From: Setomelanomma holmii
Taxonomy: Eukaryota > Ascomycota > Dothideomycetes > Pleosporales > Phaeosphaeriaceae
Assembly (NCBI GenBank): GCA_010015745.1
Contig: ML978218.1
Coordinates: 124,001 to 188,000 of the forward strand
DNA length: 64,000 nucleotides
Direction: 5' to 3'
Each line of letters opens with the position of its first letter. The stretch's first letter is position 1. Position numbers and translations under genes: made by a program. The notes under the pieces are model-generated. The model had not been told where the DNA came from and did no database searches. It saw only the letters and a list, made by a program, of their open reading frames with translations. This document shows positions 1 to 11,067 of this stretch, one piece after another.

Positions 1-1517
1 TTTGGTTCGCGAATGTCAAAACCTGGTCGATGTAGTCGAGCCGTTCGGGGTATATGTTTCTGCGTCCATTAGCAAGTACCCCATCCTCTGTATGCCAGTC
101 AACTCACAATGCTAGGTTCGCAAGCGATACAAGCAACCCAATGGTGTCCTGTATTGGTAGCCGCTGCATCTTCACCAATGTCTGCACCTGCTCGTGGAAA
201 ATCTCGAACAGCTTGACGTTGCTTGGTATGCCGCGCTTCTTCTCAACAGCACCATCTGTCTCTGCTGTCTCCGTTTCAGTGTCTGCAATCGAAACAGCTG
301 TTGTTGACGATGCTTCTGTAGGTGGTTCTTCTGCGCCCGGTTGTGCTTCTGACGACTCCCCATTTTGTTGTGCCGGTGCTGGTTCAGGCTCAGCTGCCTT
401 CTTCTCCTTCACTATCCGCATTTGCTCCAAAAGCTGTGCTATTGACTCTTCCTCGGTCTTCTTGCGCTGCTCCGGGCTTTCCGTCTCAGCTTCTCGCTGC
501 GCGTATGACGATAATCGGTCCATCAACCCAACTACAATTGCCATGACATTTACGTGCGGATTTAGACGTGCGACAGCGGAGAGGAATTGATCGAGGGTGT
601 GCAGGTGGAACTCGTCGGGGAAGACCTGGGTAACGACTGCAGCATGTTAGCTCTCTTCTTCACGTGCCATAGTTCAGCGTACCTTCAAGCAGATACTCCT
701 GCGCCAGAACATCTCGACACTGTACAATCTGCTCCAGCAGCGGATTCAGAATCTTCTTGTAGTTCTCCAAGTCGACCAGCTGGCTTAGCCTAACCAAATT
801 GCTTCCCACAAGAAGCTGCAGCTCTTGCCGCTCCTTCGTCCGCTGCTCGCGCTCCCTCGAGTGGCCTTGATGTTGTAGCCGCACCCATAGCTTGTTCATC
901 TCCACAAAATTGGTCAGGATGAAGCTGATCGAGTCTTGCAGGTTGCCCTCGGGACCCTCGCCGTCGCCTGTGGGGAGGTGGTCGCGCGCCTGGCCGGCAA
1001 GATAGTACCGCAGAAACAGGCCGCGTATAGGATGCTGGACCCCGCGACTCATTTCCATCATGTCCTTCATGATCTCCTTGACCGGCGCATCCTCAATAGC
1101 CATATACACGGTACCAACCGTGCACATGAGGTACAGGCGAGGAATGATATTCCCTGCATACTGAACGAGCTCGTACAAGTCGGCGAGGTGGTTGACGGGG
1201 TGGTTCTCGCGCAGGTAGACGGCAAGGTGGCGGAGGGCATCGAACACGGCCATGTAGAGCTCATAGTACTGCTTAGGACCGAGGCTGCTTGTCCGCAGCT
1301 CTGAAACGAGTGTAGAGCTGCGATTGATTTGTTAGTATCACAGGACTCGGAAGAAATATATGAGGAGCTGCCTGAGCTCGTACCTGCACTTGAGCGCATC
1401 CATCAGCTTCCCGGGTGTCTCCAGGCACCGTCGCATGAGCATTGTCTGCTGGCGCACCACGGCGAGGGCATCTTCAAGCAGGCGGGCCTGGTCTTCTACG
1501 GGCGGCGGCGACGCCAT
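1..1517 (-). CDS. VPS35: Vacuolar protein sorting-associated protein 35 (retromer core), 5' part, runs off the window edge
   Basis: This encodes the large alpha-solenoid scaffold of retromer, which with Vps26 and Vps29 recycles cargo receptors from endosomes to the Golgi. The start is the ATG opening MASPPPVEDQ. Three short introns (1318-1383, 637-682, 60-107) join the exons into one continuous VPS35-like frame. The conserved PRLYL motif, known in the family for Vps26 binding, lies near residue 104 inside NIIPRLYLM. Other family blocks seen are TSSLGPKQYYELY, FDALRHLAVYL and LMDRLSSYAQREAE. A Glu/Ala/Pro-rich linker follows, as in fungal orthologues. About 450 residues are visible, so roughly half the usual 850-900 is missing beyond position 1. 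Identification is firm; only the missing end is unknown. Confidence 0.95.
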
Positions 1518-1963
1518 TGTGAATGTGAGGTGTGGAGAGTCCGGGGTGCGGAGTGCTGGTGAGCAGACAGGCACCGCCTAGTTGGAGTTCGCGGCATGTC
1601 AACGGTGCCAAGCGTGCAGGGATGAGAGCTTCCCCTTCGAGCTGCGTCATCACCTGCACTCAGCCATCACCCAACCATCGCACAAAGCTTGAGATGCTCA
1701 TGATGTTTTCATTATCTACTTGTATCGCATATATCTATCCTTGCGATGCCGTATCCGCAAAACCAAAACCCCAGTCTAATGCTTCCCAGCCGTCTCCGTT
1801 ATGCCGTATACCGTATCCATTACTCATGCACTAGTCAACGCCATGCTTTGGAATAGTTCAATCCATCTGTCAAAATATGTTCAAGAATGTAGCCTCGCTT
1901 CGGGAATTGAATCGACCCGGTCATGCCTGAATACGCCAGCCTGCGTCAAGGTGAGAAATCCTT
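1518..1963. other. Intergenic stretch upstream of VPS35
   Basis: No coding frame of merit is seen. It holds the VPS35 promoter and the 3' end of the next gene, which is transcribed in the same direction. Confidence 0.5.
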
Positions 1964-2500
1964 TTATGGCAAAATTGTGGAGGATGGTGCCACTGAGATC
2001 GAGGCTGATGAGGCAGGAGTAGGAACGGCAGGCTCGAATGTCTTAACAGGATAATTCGTATGCCAGAGTCCATTATCGTAGTACTCCGTTGGGCCATCGT
2101 CCTTGGGTACCGTGACCGTAATGAAGATCGGCTTGGGAGTTTGGACTGGTGCTGAGCTGCTGCTTGATGCCGAGCTGGAGATGGTGGGTGTTGAGACCGA
2201 AGATGAACTGCTGATCGACTTCGAGCTTGAGCTGGTGGCCGTAGGAACTGGAATCGCATCGACAACTGTTGTGGTGACCTCCTGTGTAACAGTGGGTCCT
2301 GCATTGACGACCTCGATGGTCGTTGTGGGCTTTACTACGGTTGTGGCTTGCGCAGCTTGGGTGTTGCCGCCATCAACGTTGATGACTGAGTAGTTCTTCT
2401 GTCGTCGTACAATTTGTCGTGGCTTTGCATCGAAAGGTAGCGCATTTGCCAAGATGGAGATGCTGGCAAGGATAGCGAAGTGTTGGGTGCTGAAGATCAT
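1964..2500 (-). CDS. Ser/Thr-rich secreted protein, 178 aa
   Basis: This single-exon gene starts at an ATG followed by a classic signal peptide (MIFSTQHFAILASISILANA). A dibasic site about 32 residues in (IVRR) looks like a Kex2 cleavage site. The mature part is rich in Ser, Thr, Val and Pro, with a run of SSSS blocks in the middle and a short aromatic segment (EYYDNGLWHTNYP) near the C terminus. No cysteine pattern and no hydrophobic GPI-anchor tail are present, so it looks freely secreted or wall-associated and O-glycosylated. I do not recognise a family. Continuous codon use and the signal peptide make it very likely a real gene. Confidence 0.75.
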   Translation of the reverse strand: MIFSTQHFAILASISILANALPFDAKPRQIVRRQKNYSVINVDGGNTQAAQATTVVKPTTTIEVVNAGPTVTQEVTTTVVDAIPVPTATSSSSKSISSSSSVSTPTISSSASSSSSAPVQTPKPIFITVTVPKDDGPTEYYDNGLWHTNYPVKTFEPAVPTPASSASISVAPSSTILP

Positions 2501-3724
2501 GTTGAAAGCTGGTAGGAAGCGGTCTTAGTGTGAATGATGCTTTGCGCTGATGTCCGTTGAGAATTGAAGGAGCGTGTAAATTGGATATCGTTGACCTGTA
2601 CTTGCAGAGTGAAGAAGTGAGTGCAAGATGCAGCTTTCCGCTTATGCAGTGCATCATGGCGAAATGTGGTGCGTAATGGCTGGTGGCAGGGAAATGTGGT
2701 GGTTGGTTTTTGGTGAGGCTGGGAGACGTGGCCCGTGCCACCATCGCAACTTCCAAGGTTCTCTTTATCGAACCATGGCACGCATGGCAAACACACTCCG
2801 CATCAAATCTACACATGACGACTTACTTTCTAATGCCACCGGGATAAGGGATTCGTCGAGCGACGCGTCCTACATCCATCTAAGTCTGCATCAGAGCTTC
2901 TTCCATTCATTGAGCTCGCTGTCATGACCTGGGACAGCTCTTCCCATGTCGTTTGCGTCGAGGTCGTCAATTTCTCGTCACCACGGCATGGATATCTGAC
3001 GGCACCAAAGGCTACCACTGAATGGCGAAGGTCTGGTTCCAGCGATGCCTTGATCTGGGAATACGGACGACTTTCAGGTACGAATGACATTCTCCAGGTA
3101 GTACAGTGCGGGTGCGGACAGTATCACAACCTCCAGATACATTCCCACATCAGGGGTATGGCAAGGAGTGATTGTTATGTTGGAAGAGAGGAGTGTCGGA
3201 GTTCCTTCCACTCGGTGCTGAGAAAGAAAAGAGTCCACGCTCATGACTCAGCATCTTGATCTGCGTCTTTGAGTCACGCAATTCCAAACTTCATTTGAGC
3301 AACAATATGTCAACCCCATAGTCGCAAATTGGCGAGATCGCAGGTACTAGCTTCCGCAAGCTCGCACCATCTTTACCGCCATAGTCGGTACGTGTAACTC
3401 GGCGCGGGTGTTGCTCCTGCCCAGAGTATTTGCACTACTTGCGCATATGGAAAAGTTTTCGGCCTGAGTCACTCCAATTTTCCACTTCTCATTATATATT
3501 CGAGCCATCTTGCTTCGATCCATTGTTCAAGACATCCTGTATATTCGTCACATTTTCGAGATTTCTGCACCTAGCGCGACATAAAGCATCACGTCGGCAT
3601 CTACTTGGAGCCAACTCCCGCGATAATTCTCTGCACCTTCCACTTCCACCATATTTCAAAGAAAAAATCCCAACTTCAACTTCACAACTCCATTGTCGCC
3701 ACCAAACCACCAACACAAGTCAAA
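2501..3724. other. 1.2 kb without a convincing gene
   Basis: Short overlapping frames exist on both strands around 2.8-3.3 kb, but none has a domain, signal peptide or splice pattern that I can support. The last 150 bases are pyrimidine-rich and A-rich, and look like the 5' UTR of the gene starting at 3725. Confidence 0.4.
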
Positions 3725-3955
3725 ATGGCTCCTACATCACAAGATACGCAGTCAATTACGCATCGTCCCAAGGCATTTCCAACAACACGACAGCCATACT
3801 GGCGCGATCCACGGATTCAGGTCGTCGTCGAAACGAGAGTCGTTGTCAACATGTCAGGTGGTTGGGTTGTGGACAAGAAGAAGTATTTGGAGTATCCAGA
3901 GGGCTGGACTGGAGAACGGCCGGATAGTGTTGGAACTTGGAATTCATCTACATGA
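3725..3955 (+). CDS. Small hypothetical protein, 76 aa
   Basis: The ATG (MAPTSQDTQS) sits in a strong fungal start context (GTCAAAATGGCT) after a CT/CAA-rich leader typical of expressed fungal genes. The frame is open for 76 codons. The product is basic, with a Trp/Gly/Tyr-rich second half (MSGGWVVDKKKYLEYPEGW), no signal peptide and no membrane segment. I do not recognise a family. The leader and start context are the main evidence; a spliced extension cannot be excluded. Confidence 0.5.
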   Translation: MAPTSQDTQSITHRPKAFPTTRQPYWRDPRIQVVVETRVVVNMSGGWVVDKKKYLEYPEGWTGERPDSVGTWNSST

Positions 3956-4488
3956 GCTAGCTTTGGCTTTTTGCATTATGTTCAAGGCGTATCTCCCTTC
4001 ACGCCAAATCGCAAGGAAAGCGCAATGGGCCGACGGATCTTTGGCCGGCCCAGGAATCCCGAGATTGAGGTATCGCTTTCTTAAACGACAGATTTCTCTT
4101 TTCATAAGCACCTTGCTACAAAATCGCACCAGTCCTCGATTAGCGAATTCAAAAGTACCGTTGTTCACCAGCATTGTGTGGCGCAGCCTCATCATGAGTT
4201 CTAAGCCTCGCGTTCAGGCGCAGTCCGTCCAATCAGCGTCAACAAACTTCGGCCCCATGGGGTCCAAGGCTGAGCTCACATATTCTGCCTTACACCTTGA
4301 TTCGTGGACTAACAAGTATTTAAGGCACCTCGCCCCAAGAATCTGAGGGGTGTCGCACTTTCCGTCGCGCCATCTTCAGCCTTGTCAGCGTCTTGCATCC
4401 TCGGTGACTCGGCTACAATGAACATACGACCAGAAGACTGCTCAAAAGCTCCTCGCATGCTATCGGCGCACCTCGCGCGCAGCATACC
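3956..4488. other. Intergenic stretch before the HET gene
   Basis: No gene is seen. The stretch contains the presumed promoter of the HET-domain gene. Confidence 0.4.
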
Positions 4489-6116
4489 ATGGTGAAACGG
4501 AATCGCCAATATGGACTTTCGTTTGGGCATAAAAATGCCCCAAGCATTTCACGCGCTTCCGAAGACATTTCCTTGTCGAGCATCGACGAAGATCACACGG
4601 ATCTTTTTACACATGAGCCTTTGGATACGAATCGGCGACACATCCGACTGATCAAATTGCAGCGCAATGAGTCATGCCAGCGAGTCAATACCCACGAAGA
4701 TGACATTGTATGCACAATCGCTACCTTCCAGTCCGATCGAACTCCGCCATATATCGCGTTGTCATATACGTGGGGTGCACCCACTCCAACACGAACAATA
4801 CTGGTCAACAGCAGACCACATCATGTGCGGGAGAACCTCTATGCGTTTCTCAGAGCGTTCAAGGACCACGAGTCTAATGAACAGTATCTTTGGATAGACC
4901 AGCTGTGTATCGACCAGACCAATACCCGGGAAAGAAACCACCAAGTCAGTATGATGGCAAATATATATCGAAGCTGCCACTTCGTCATCAGCTGGCTTGA
5001 TCCGAATTGGTCGTCCTGCACCGCAGCCCAAGAGTTGAGATCTAGGAAGTATCAATTCGTCGGTAGGAAGCTCATGAAGTCGATCGAAGGGCTTCTCTAC
5101 AACCGCTACTTCTCTCGTCTCTGGATCGTCCAAGAGGTCCTTCTTGCTCGACGCGTCGAAGTCGTGTGTGGCAACCTCTGGCTCGGCTGGAATGAGATCC
5201 GCGATGCCATATTGAGCCTTAGCGAGAAACGACTGGACCTATTGCCCAACGCAAAGTACTTGTTCACCGGGAAGAAGGAAACACCTATCCATTGGACTAA
5301 CATCCCCGAGCATCGACTTAACCTTACCCTTAGCGAGTGCCTCACGCGGTACTCAAGTCTGAAGTGCGAAAACCACCGTGATAAGGTGTATGGTCTTCTT
5401 GGTCTGGTCGAAGGAGATTACGATGTTCCTGTTATCGACTACAACAAGTCGCTACAAGAAGTGTATCTCGATACCGTGCGCATATTCCTTAAGCCGAACA
5501 AGTCCGACCGCACACTTCGAGCGGCTGCCCGAGACGCCCTAAATCTGGGGAGAAGCATGGAGTTCTCGAAGCACGATGTACAAGCGTTGACGAACATGTT
5601 TTTGGACGTATCGATACTGACCACAATCAGTGCGATGGGTCTGAAGAGCTCTAGCAGTCCGACTGCGCACTGGTGGTGGTACGAGTCCTGTGGGGAGCAA
5701 TATTGGTTTTATCGGGATGGGAGGTATTTTGAAATGAGGGAGAATGTGGGTGCGGGTCAGAATTTGTGCTATTACCTTAAGTCACATGCGTGGCGAGAGT
5801 TCGAGCAGGTAGCGGATGAGTGGATACAATCTGAATGAGCATTCAAGACTTCTGGTGCACACGGATGACAAAGGTTGGGCAACTATTCATAACTTGCAAT
5901 GGGTCGTCATGCAATCTCCATTACGCTCACACCGCACACAGCCGCGGTATACAACATTCCCTGGTCCCGAGTATCAATCGCTCTCCAACAGCAGCCGACC
6001 TGAAAATCTCCTCTATACTGGTCGACTTCGCAACCTCTCCGGTCATTCTCTTCGAATGGTCTTCAGTTAGTCTCTGGAGAAATGGCGGCTTCGACCATAA
6101 AGACACTCGGTCCTAA
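4489..6116 (+). CDS. HET-domain (heterokaryon incompatibility) protein, about 520 aa, intact
   Basis: HET proteins act in fungal non-self recognition and trigger cell death when incompatible strains fuse. Domain blocks are in order: YIALSYTWG near residue 88, LWIDQLCIDQTN near 133, then QVSMMANIYRSC and RYFSRLWIVQEVLLAR near 205, followed by the post-domain motif RDKVYGLLGL. The long first exon would stop at 5838, but a GT-AG intron at 5809-5873 removes that stop and opens an 80-codon last exon (VGQLFITCNGSSCN onward) that ends at 6116. Protein-like composition of that exon supports the splice. The final stop overlaps the stop of the convergent reductase gene. This is the only apparently functional HET gene of three in the window. 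Confidence 0.85.
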
Positions 6117-7020
6117 TACCGCTTCATCAGCAAAGCGCCCGAACACAAAAGCGACAAGCACAAAGTACCTACCAAAGCCCACTGTGGGAACACCCAAAAT
6201 GCTATACGAGCAATAACACTACCCCCACCGACCCACGCCTTGCCAGTGTTCCCTCTTTCTACACGGCGCAAAATGTCGCTCGCAAAGACTTCTGGCTTCA
6301 TGCCAAACGGAATGTGTTCAGGCTGGTGCTCGATGACATCCTTGATACTCGCGTAGTACGAGTCCTCGGGAAGGTTTACTGGCTGAGTATTGTCCACAAA
6401 CTTCGTCGCGATGCCACCCGTCACAAGGGTAATCACACGCACGCCAAGCGGTGCCAATTCGAGACGCCATCCTTCACCAGCGATGGTCAAGGCGGCTTTG
6501 CTTGCTTGATACAGCGCTAGGAGGAAAATCGAGTCAGCATATCGAAAGTGTACGGCGGCTTTCAGAATCGCTTACTGATGAATGGAAATGGCTGATAACC
6601 GCCTAGGGACGAGTTGTTCACGATACATCCTTTAGCCTTGATGAGCATGTGTTGAAAGGCTTGAATCACTTCGAGTACGCCGAAAAAGTTTGCATCGAAG
6701 AGTTTTCTGGCTTCGTTAATGGATGTGTCCATGGCGGGCATATTAAGGCCATGGCCAGCGTTATTGATTAGAACGTCAAGTCTTCCTCCGGTCTTGCTAT
6801 GCACAATCTTGGCGGCTGCGGCGATTGATTCTGATGAGGTTACGTCTAACGCGAGTACGGTAACATTGGATGTTTCCCGTAGGGATTCTGGCACCTTGGA
6901 TGGCGTGCGTGCAGTTGCGAAGATGTGGTAGCCGTTATCTGCGAAGGCTTGGGCGAGAGCGGCGCCGACTCCACCACTGGAGCAGCCCGTGACGAGACAG
7001 GTCTTTCGATTCATGTTCAT
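6113..7020 (-). CDS. Short-chain dehydrogenase/reductase, AYR1-like (1-acyl-dihydroxyacetone-phosphate reductase type)
   Basis: This is an NAD(P)H-dependent oxidoreductase of the SDR superfamily. Visible motifs are the nucleotide-binding TGCSSGGVG near residue 10, the structural NNAG, and the catalytic YQASK split from the first exon by an intron (6519-6575). The ending (VFPQWALVGTLCL) is hydrophobic and could be a C-terminal membrane anchor. The TGCSSGGVG signature and tail resemble fungal AYR1-like reductases of lipid particles and ER, which reduce acyl-DHAP in phosphatidate synthesis, but many SDRs share this form, so the substrate is uncertain. The start chosen is MNMNRK; an upstream in-frame ATG at 7056 is possible. 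Length, about 281 residues, fits the family. Confidence 0.85.
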
Positions 7021-7371
7021 TGTGGATAAATACTTTTGCTGTCCGAAGGAGAACAATTGATGATTAAATGTGATGCAGGAAGGAAGCTGCGACGGCTTGT
7101 AGACAGGCTGTTTGCGACTTATGTACCATTATTGCTGTCACAACGATTTCAAATCTTCTCGTCCGTGGTCAACAGATGCGATTCATTGACGAATGAACCT
7201 TCTCATGATCACTGAGTGTGTGAGCAAATGAGGCTCCCGGAGGCGTGGTGATTGGTCCCAATTTCCGGTAGTAGCTGATTGGCCGACAACTCCGGTGGTG
7301 AGTCAGCGCCATGTCCCGTCTCCCATCTCACAGGCGGTGCTCAGCTGTTCCACTTTCACACCCACGCATTT
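7021..7371. promoter_or_regulatory. Shared divergent promoter region of the SDR and Zn2Cys6 regulator genes
   Basis: The 351 bases separate two start codons pointing away from each other. CCAAT-like words (GATTGGTCC, GATTGGCCG) lie close to the regulator start. I could not assign a binding site for the regulator itself. Confidence 0.45.
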
Positions 7372-8835
7372 ATGCCCGTACGCCGGAGCAAAGCTTGCGG
7401 TTGCTGCCGTGTAGCCAAAACTAGATGCTCCCTAGGTGATCCTTGTTCGCGATGTGCGAAGCGAAGTCTGGACTGTGGGTACCAACCACCGTCGCATCGA
7501 CAGGCGAATCGAAGGAATGAGGGCTTCCGAACAATCAAGCCTGCAGCAAATGCTGTCGTGCGAAACGTCGATGCGGGCCTGAAAGGCCCACCGACAGCAT
7601 CTCCGCTAGTGTCCAACGTCGTTGCAAGCCACGAGGAAATCGAGGTGGATCTAGCGCAAATAGCCCCCAGCTCGCTGGGCCATCAACCTCCAGAATCAAT
7701 GAGCTGTTCCGACCTTGCGCCACAAAAGGGTGATCTACGACACGCATTCGATTTGCCGACGACCTTCCATTCTGTAGAAGACAACGAGTTACCATGTGAT
7801 GATATGTTCTTCCAGTGCGCTTCCGGCGAGCAAATTGCATCTCCATGGTCGCTGGAGTTCGGTGCACCTATGCGGAGTCTCATCACGATGCCTGGTGGAT
7901 CGTCAACCACGCAAGCTATCGGACCGCAGCTCTCGCAGCGGACGAGGACCCTCCAGCAAGGCTCTCTGACAGCCAAGATGGTATTCGGTCGACTCACTGG
8001 TTACACTCGCAAGTTCGCCGAGGAAAAACAGTTGCCTCCGTTTATACATCCATCCTGCTATCCCGGCGAACAGAACCAGTGTCCACCAGGAGCACGTCAT
8101 CGGTGCTTACCTGGTACGCTTGCTGTTTGCGCCAATCTTGCGCAGATGTTCTACTCTCGTCTACCAGGAAGCCATGGTTTCGTGTGGCAGCAAATATGTG
8201 CTCATCTTCGACAGCTTCAATCGGAATATGCAACCTACGATATGATCAACATGTTACAAGGCATGCAGGCGGCTGTCGTCTATGGCATCTTGTGCTCTCA
8301 GTGCACCGAGTCAGTGTCAGTGGAAGATGCAGCGTGGCTAGTCGAGACAATCGAGGACTTTGGTGAGCGACTATACGACGTCTGCATCTGGGGCCTGGAT
8401 GCAAGGCATGTGTGCCTCTCCCGCGTTGAATGGGTGTTCCTGGAGAGTCTAAGAAGAATCTACTGCGTCCTATTCTTGATTGATCTATTGCTGCGAACGG
8501 ACGGTCCGACACCCGCAAGCGAAGAATGTCCGGAGTTTTATGGCATGCCTTTGCCTTGTTCTCGAGACCTATGGCAAACTGAATCGGACCTGGACTGGCA
8601 GAAACGGTACCAAGAACATATCGGGAAAAGAGCAGTGAGAGGTGGACAAGGCCCAACTTTCAGGGATCTTCTCGCAGCCGGATGGCCTTCCAGACAGAAA
8701 GACAGATTGATACGACCCGATAACGTTCAATCTGGGAATGAACTCGCGAATTGGTGCGAAAACGCAGATGACCTCTCCATGCTCCTATGGATGGCACTCA
8801 CTATCGAGCGCGACACGGAGCCACACAACAACTAA
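7372..8835 (+). CDS. Zn2Cys6 fungal transcription factor, 487 aa
   Basis: The N terminus carries a perfect zinc binuclear cluster, C-x2-C-x6-C-x5-C-x2-C-x6-C (residues about 8-35, containing RVAKTRC and SRCAKRSLDC), followed by a basic linker. This fungus-specific fold binds CGG half-sites in DNA. The rest is a helical region typical of secondary-metabolism or catabolic regulators, with no clear second domain. I start at the ATG just before the cluster; the longer upstream frame has no ATG. No intron is needed. It is divergent from the SDR gene and convergent with the aldolase gene, so it may control either or both; that is inference from position only. Confidence 0.88.
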   Translation: MPVRRSKACGCCRVAKTRCSLGDPCSRCAKRSLDCGYQPPSHRQANRRNEGFRTIKPAANAVVRNVDAGLKGPPTASPLVSNVVASHEEIEVDLAQIAPSSLGHQPPESMSCSDLAPQKGDLRHAFDLPTTFHSVEDNELPCDDMFFQCASGEQIASPWSLEFGAPMRSLITMPGGSSTTQAIGPQLSQRTRTLQQGSLTAKMVFGRLTGYTRKFAEEKQLPPFIHPSCYPGEQNQCPPGARHRCLPGTLAVCANLAQMFYSRLPGSHGFVWQQICAHLRQLQSEYATYDMINMLQGMQAAVVYGILCSQCTESVSVEDAAWLVETIEDFGERLYDVCIWGLDARHVCLSRVEWVFLESLRRIYCVLFLIDLLLRTDGPTPASEECPEFYGMPLPCSRDLWQTESDLDWQKRYQEHIGKRAVRGGQGPTFRDLLAAGWPSRQKDRLIRPDNVQSGNELANWCENADDLSMLLWMALTIERDTEPHNN

Positions 8836-8941
8836 CGCGTCACAAAATCATGTTACTTCAGAGCAATTGCTGAAGGTAGTATTGCAAGATCTATCCGTTC
8901 TGTGGTGTCTACGGCTTTACCAAAACGCCATCAGCGATGCT

Positions 8942-10003
8942 CTACTCTGGCTTAGGCTGGCCGTTGAGAATGCTGCCATTCGCATTTCCCTCGAACTGCT
9001 TCGCATATCCTCTCGCAGTATTCAGCGAGTCGTCCATGAGTCTGGTGAAACCCCAGACGTCAAATTGCACCGCGATGATTCGCGTACCACTTTGAATCAT
9101 CTGGGGAATCTGGTCGAGGCTCATCACACCACCAAGAGTTGGCAAATTATTCTTTGCGGCCGCTGCGCCAAATTTGCCCATAGCCTCGAGAAATGGGGCT
9201 TCTGGTGTACCGCTTAGAGCCTTGCTGAGGTCGAGACCAGCGTCAATCATGAAGTCACCAGGACCAAACATGAGCGCAGAGACGCCAGGGACCGCAGCAA
9301 TCTCCTCCACATTCGCGACACCCTTGACGGATTCGATTTGAGGAATGATGCACACGTGCCTGTTGGATGTGGCGACATTGTAAGGATCATTGGGATACAA
9401 TGAGGTTGTAAGTCCGGGTGTGAAAGTCCATGGCGAGAATGAGCGCTGGCCAATGGGGCCTGCATTTGTCAGAATGAGTTGGAAGAGGAGGGAGGTATTT
9501 CTTACCAAAATACGCCTCCTTGATGAACTTCTTGACCTCCTCCGCGCTTTCGGTATGCGGAATAATGATACCAGCCGCACCCGCATCGAGCGCTGTCGTC
9601 AGACTGATCTCGTCATGTTTCGGTACTCGCACGATAACTTGGGTGCGTCCTTCCGAGTGATGCTGAGCGGCGTGAACAGCGCTGACATTTGTTAGCGCAC
9701 TCCGCATGTGTTGTTGACCATGTTCGGCAACAAAGGATGTGCGGCTTACTCATGGAGTTCCAGACGGTTGAACATGCCGTGTTCGACATCGATGAAGATG
9801 AAGTCGGGCTTTGTGGAAGCAATGAGCTTGGTAACGAATGTGCTCGGTATGCCATGAGCTATGCCAACGAGCGTCTTCGCCGGATCTGCTTGCGCATCCG
9901 CGAATGCCTGCTTGAGATTGCCAGGGTATGTGAGCATCGACGAGCGGTAGGGAGCGTTGGCATGGAGCTCCTTCTGCTCGCTGTAGGGCTTGAAGTCCGC
10001 CAT
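8942..10003 (-). CDS. HpcH/HpaI-type aldolase (class II, pyruvate-type), about 315 aa
   Basis: Members of this family cleave 2-keto-3-deoxy acids such as 2,4-dihydroxyhept-2-enedioate to pyruvate or related products using a divalent metal. Three exons join cleanly across introns 9682-9749 and 9460-9505. Family blocks are FIFIDVEHGMFNRLELHD, VIVRVPKHD, AGAAGIIIPHTESAEE, IIPQIESVKGVANVEEI and ALMFGPGDFMIDAGLDL. The Glu in QIES and the Asp in PGDF fit the expected metal-site positions. The product starts MADFKPYSEQ and has no signal peptide, so it is probably cytosolic. It lies tail to tail with the Zn2Cys6 gene, and a TATA-like box precedes the gene. The exact substrate is unknown. Confidence 0.88.
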
Positions 10004-10100
10004 CTTGAAGTTTGTGAGATTGAATTGATGCGAAGATTAAGGCTTGAAGGTGAATTGAGAAATTGGAGCTGATGCAGGGACTTGCTACACATTCCTCCAA

Positions 10101-10110
10101 CTTTATATAC
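10101..10110 (-). promoter_or_regulatory. TATA-like box of the aldolase gene
   Basis: On the minus strand the sequence reads GTATATAAAG about 100 bases upstream of the aldolase start codon, a usual distance for a fungal TATA element. Confidence 0.5.
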
Positions 10111-11067
10111 TACTTTCCCATGTACCTGGCTACTTCGTACCCCAAAGCCCAACGAGGTAGGTACATCTCGTACCGCCTCACCGTCGTTATATCAGCGTGC
10201 AGTTTTCCTGAAATCTGTACCCGCTTCCATCCAATCAAAGCAAGACATGCATCGTTGCTTTGTTGACAAAGTGGGATGAGGGGGGCCTTACTTAGCCTAG
10301 TGCTTATGACTAAGGCGAGTAGTGTTGAACCAGGCTGCAGCATACCCATAGGTGAAATCAAAAGCTGACGGTGAGAGCGAGAATGGGAAGGTTGGTTTGA
10401 CATGTATTACATTGATTGCCTATCGCTAAGGTACCATGCAGGGAGCGCGGCTTGCTTGCTGTTGTCAGCTTTCAACGCTGACGGCTCAAACAAGAGCCCA
10501 TCCGAGAAGACCAATGTGACACAGTACTGGAGTCTCGGTACCATCTACGAGCGACGGCAGCAGCGCTGTTATCTCCGATTAGCAATAGATGAAGTCTCGG
10601 AGGAGCATTGTTCCGCCGGGAGAGCCCGAGGGGCCGAACCCAATGCGTTGGAGAATGGTGATCGTGATCCGCCCCATTTCGTCTAGTGTAAAGAGAGGGA
10701 AACAGAGTTGCCTCTGGATCATCAGACAGGCGTGTTTGCCTGGCCAACAGCTGCGCACCAACCAATGCAGCCCGCCGAACATTTCCCACAAACATCATGC
10801 ATCCGCAACTTCGTCCGTGAAGCGACCGCCGTTTGTGCGAAATATAAGCCTGATCCTCTTGGCGGCATATAATGTAGTATTCGTCCACCTCTTCCGCCTT
10901 CCAGATCGACCATGATATCACTAAACGTCCTCGGGAGGACTCTATGCAATAGCGACGCGAGTCGAAAAACGGCTATAATGGAACTTCGCGGAAGCGGCAT
11001 ACATAAGGCTCCTTATCTCACTAGGTGTAATTTGGAATCTTTTCGACATACAACGACCGAGGCGCGA
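10111..11067. other. Nearly 1 kb without a supported gene
   Basis: Overlapping frames of up to about 150 codons occur around 10.5-10.9 kb on both strands, but they have no domain or convincing composition. I see no repeat or transposon ends. Confidence 0.4.

Noticed and set aside
2830..3259. Overlapping frames of about 86 and 111 codons on both strands
   Set aside because: No signal peptide, domain or splice pattern; the two strands compete equally.
7279..7371. Upstream extension of the Zn2Cys6 frame
   Set aside because: It begins at TTG, not ATG; the ATG right before the zinc cluster is the natural start.
10472..10921. A 149-codon minus-strand frame
   Set aside because: Composition looks random, frames on the other strand are similarly open, and there is no motif.
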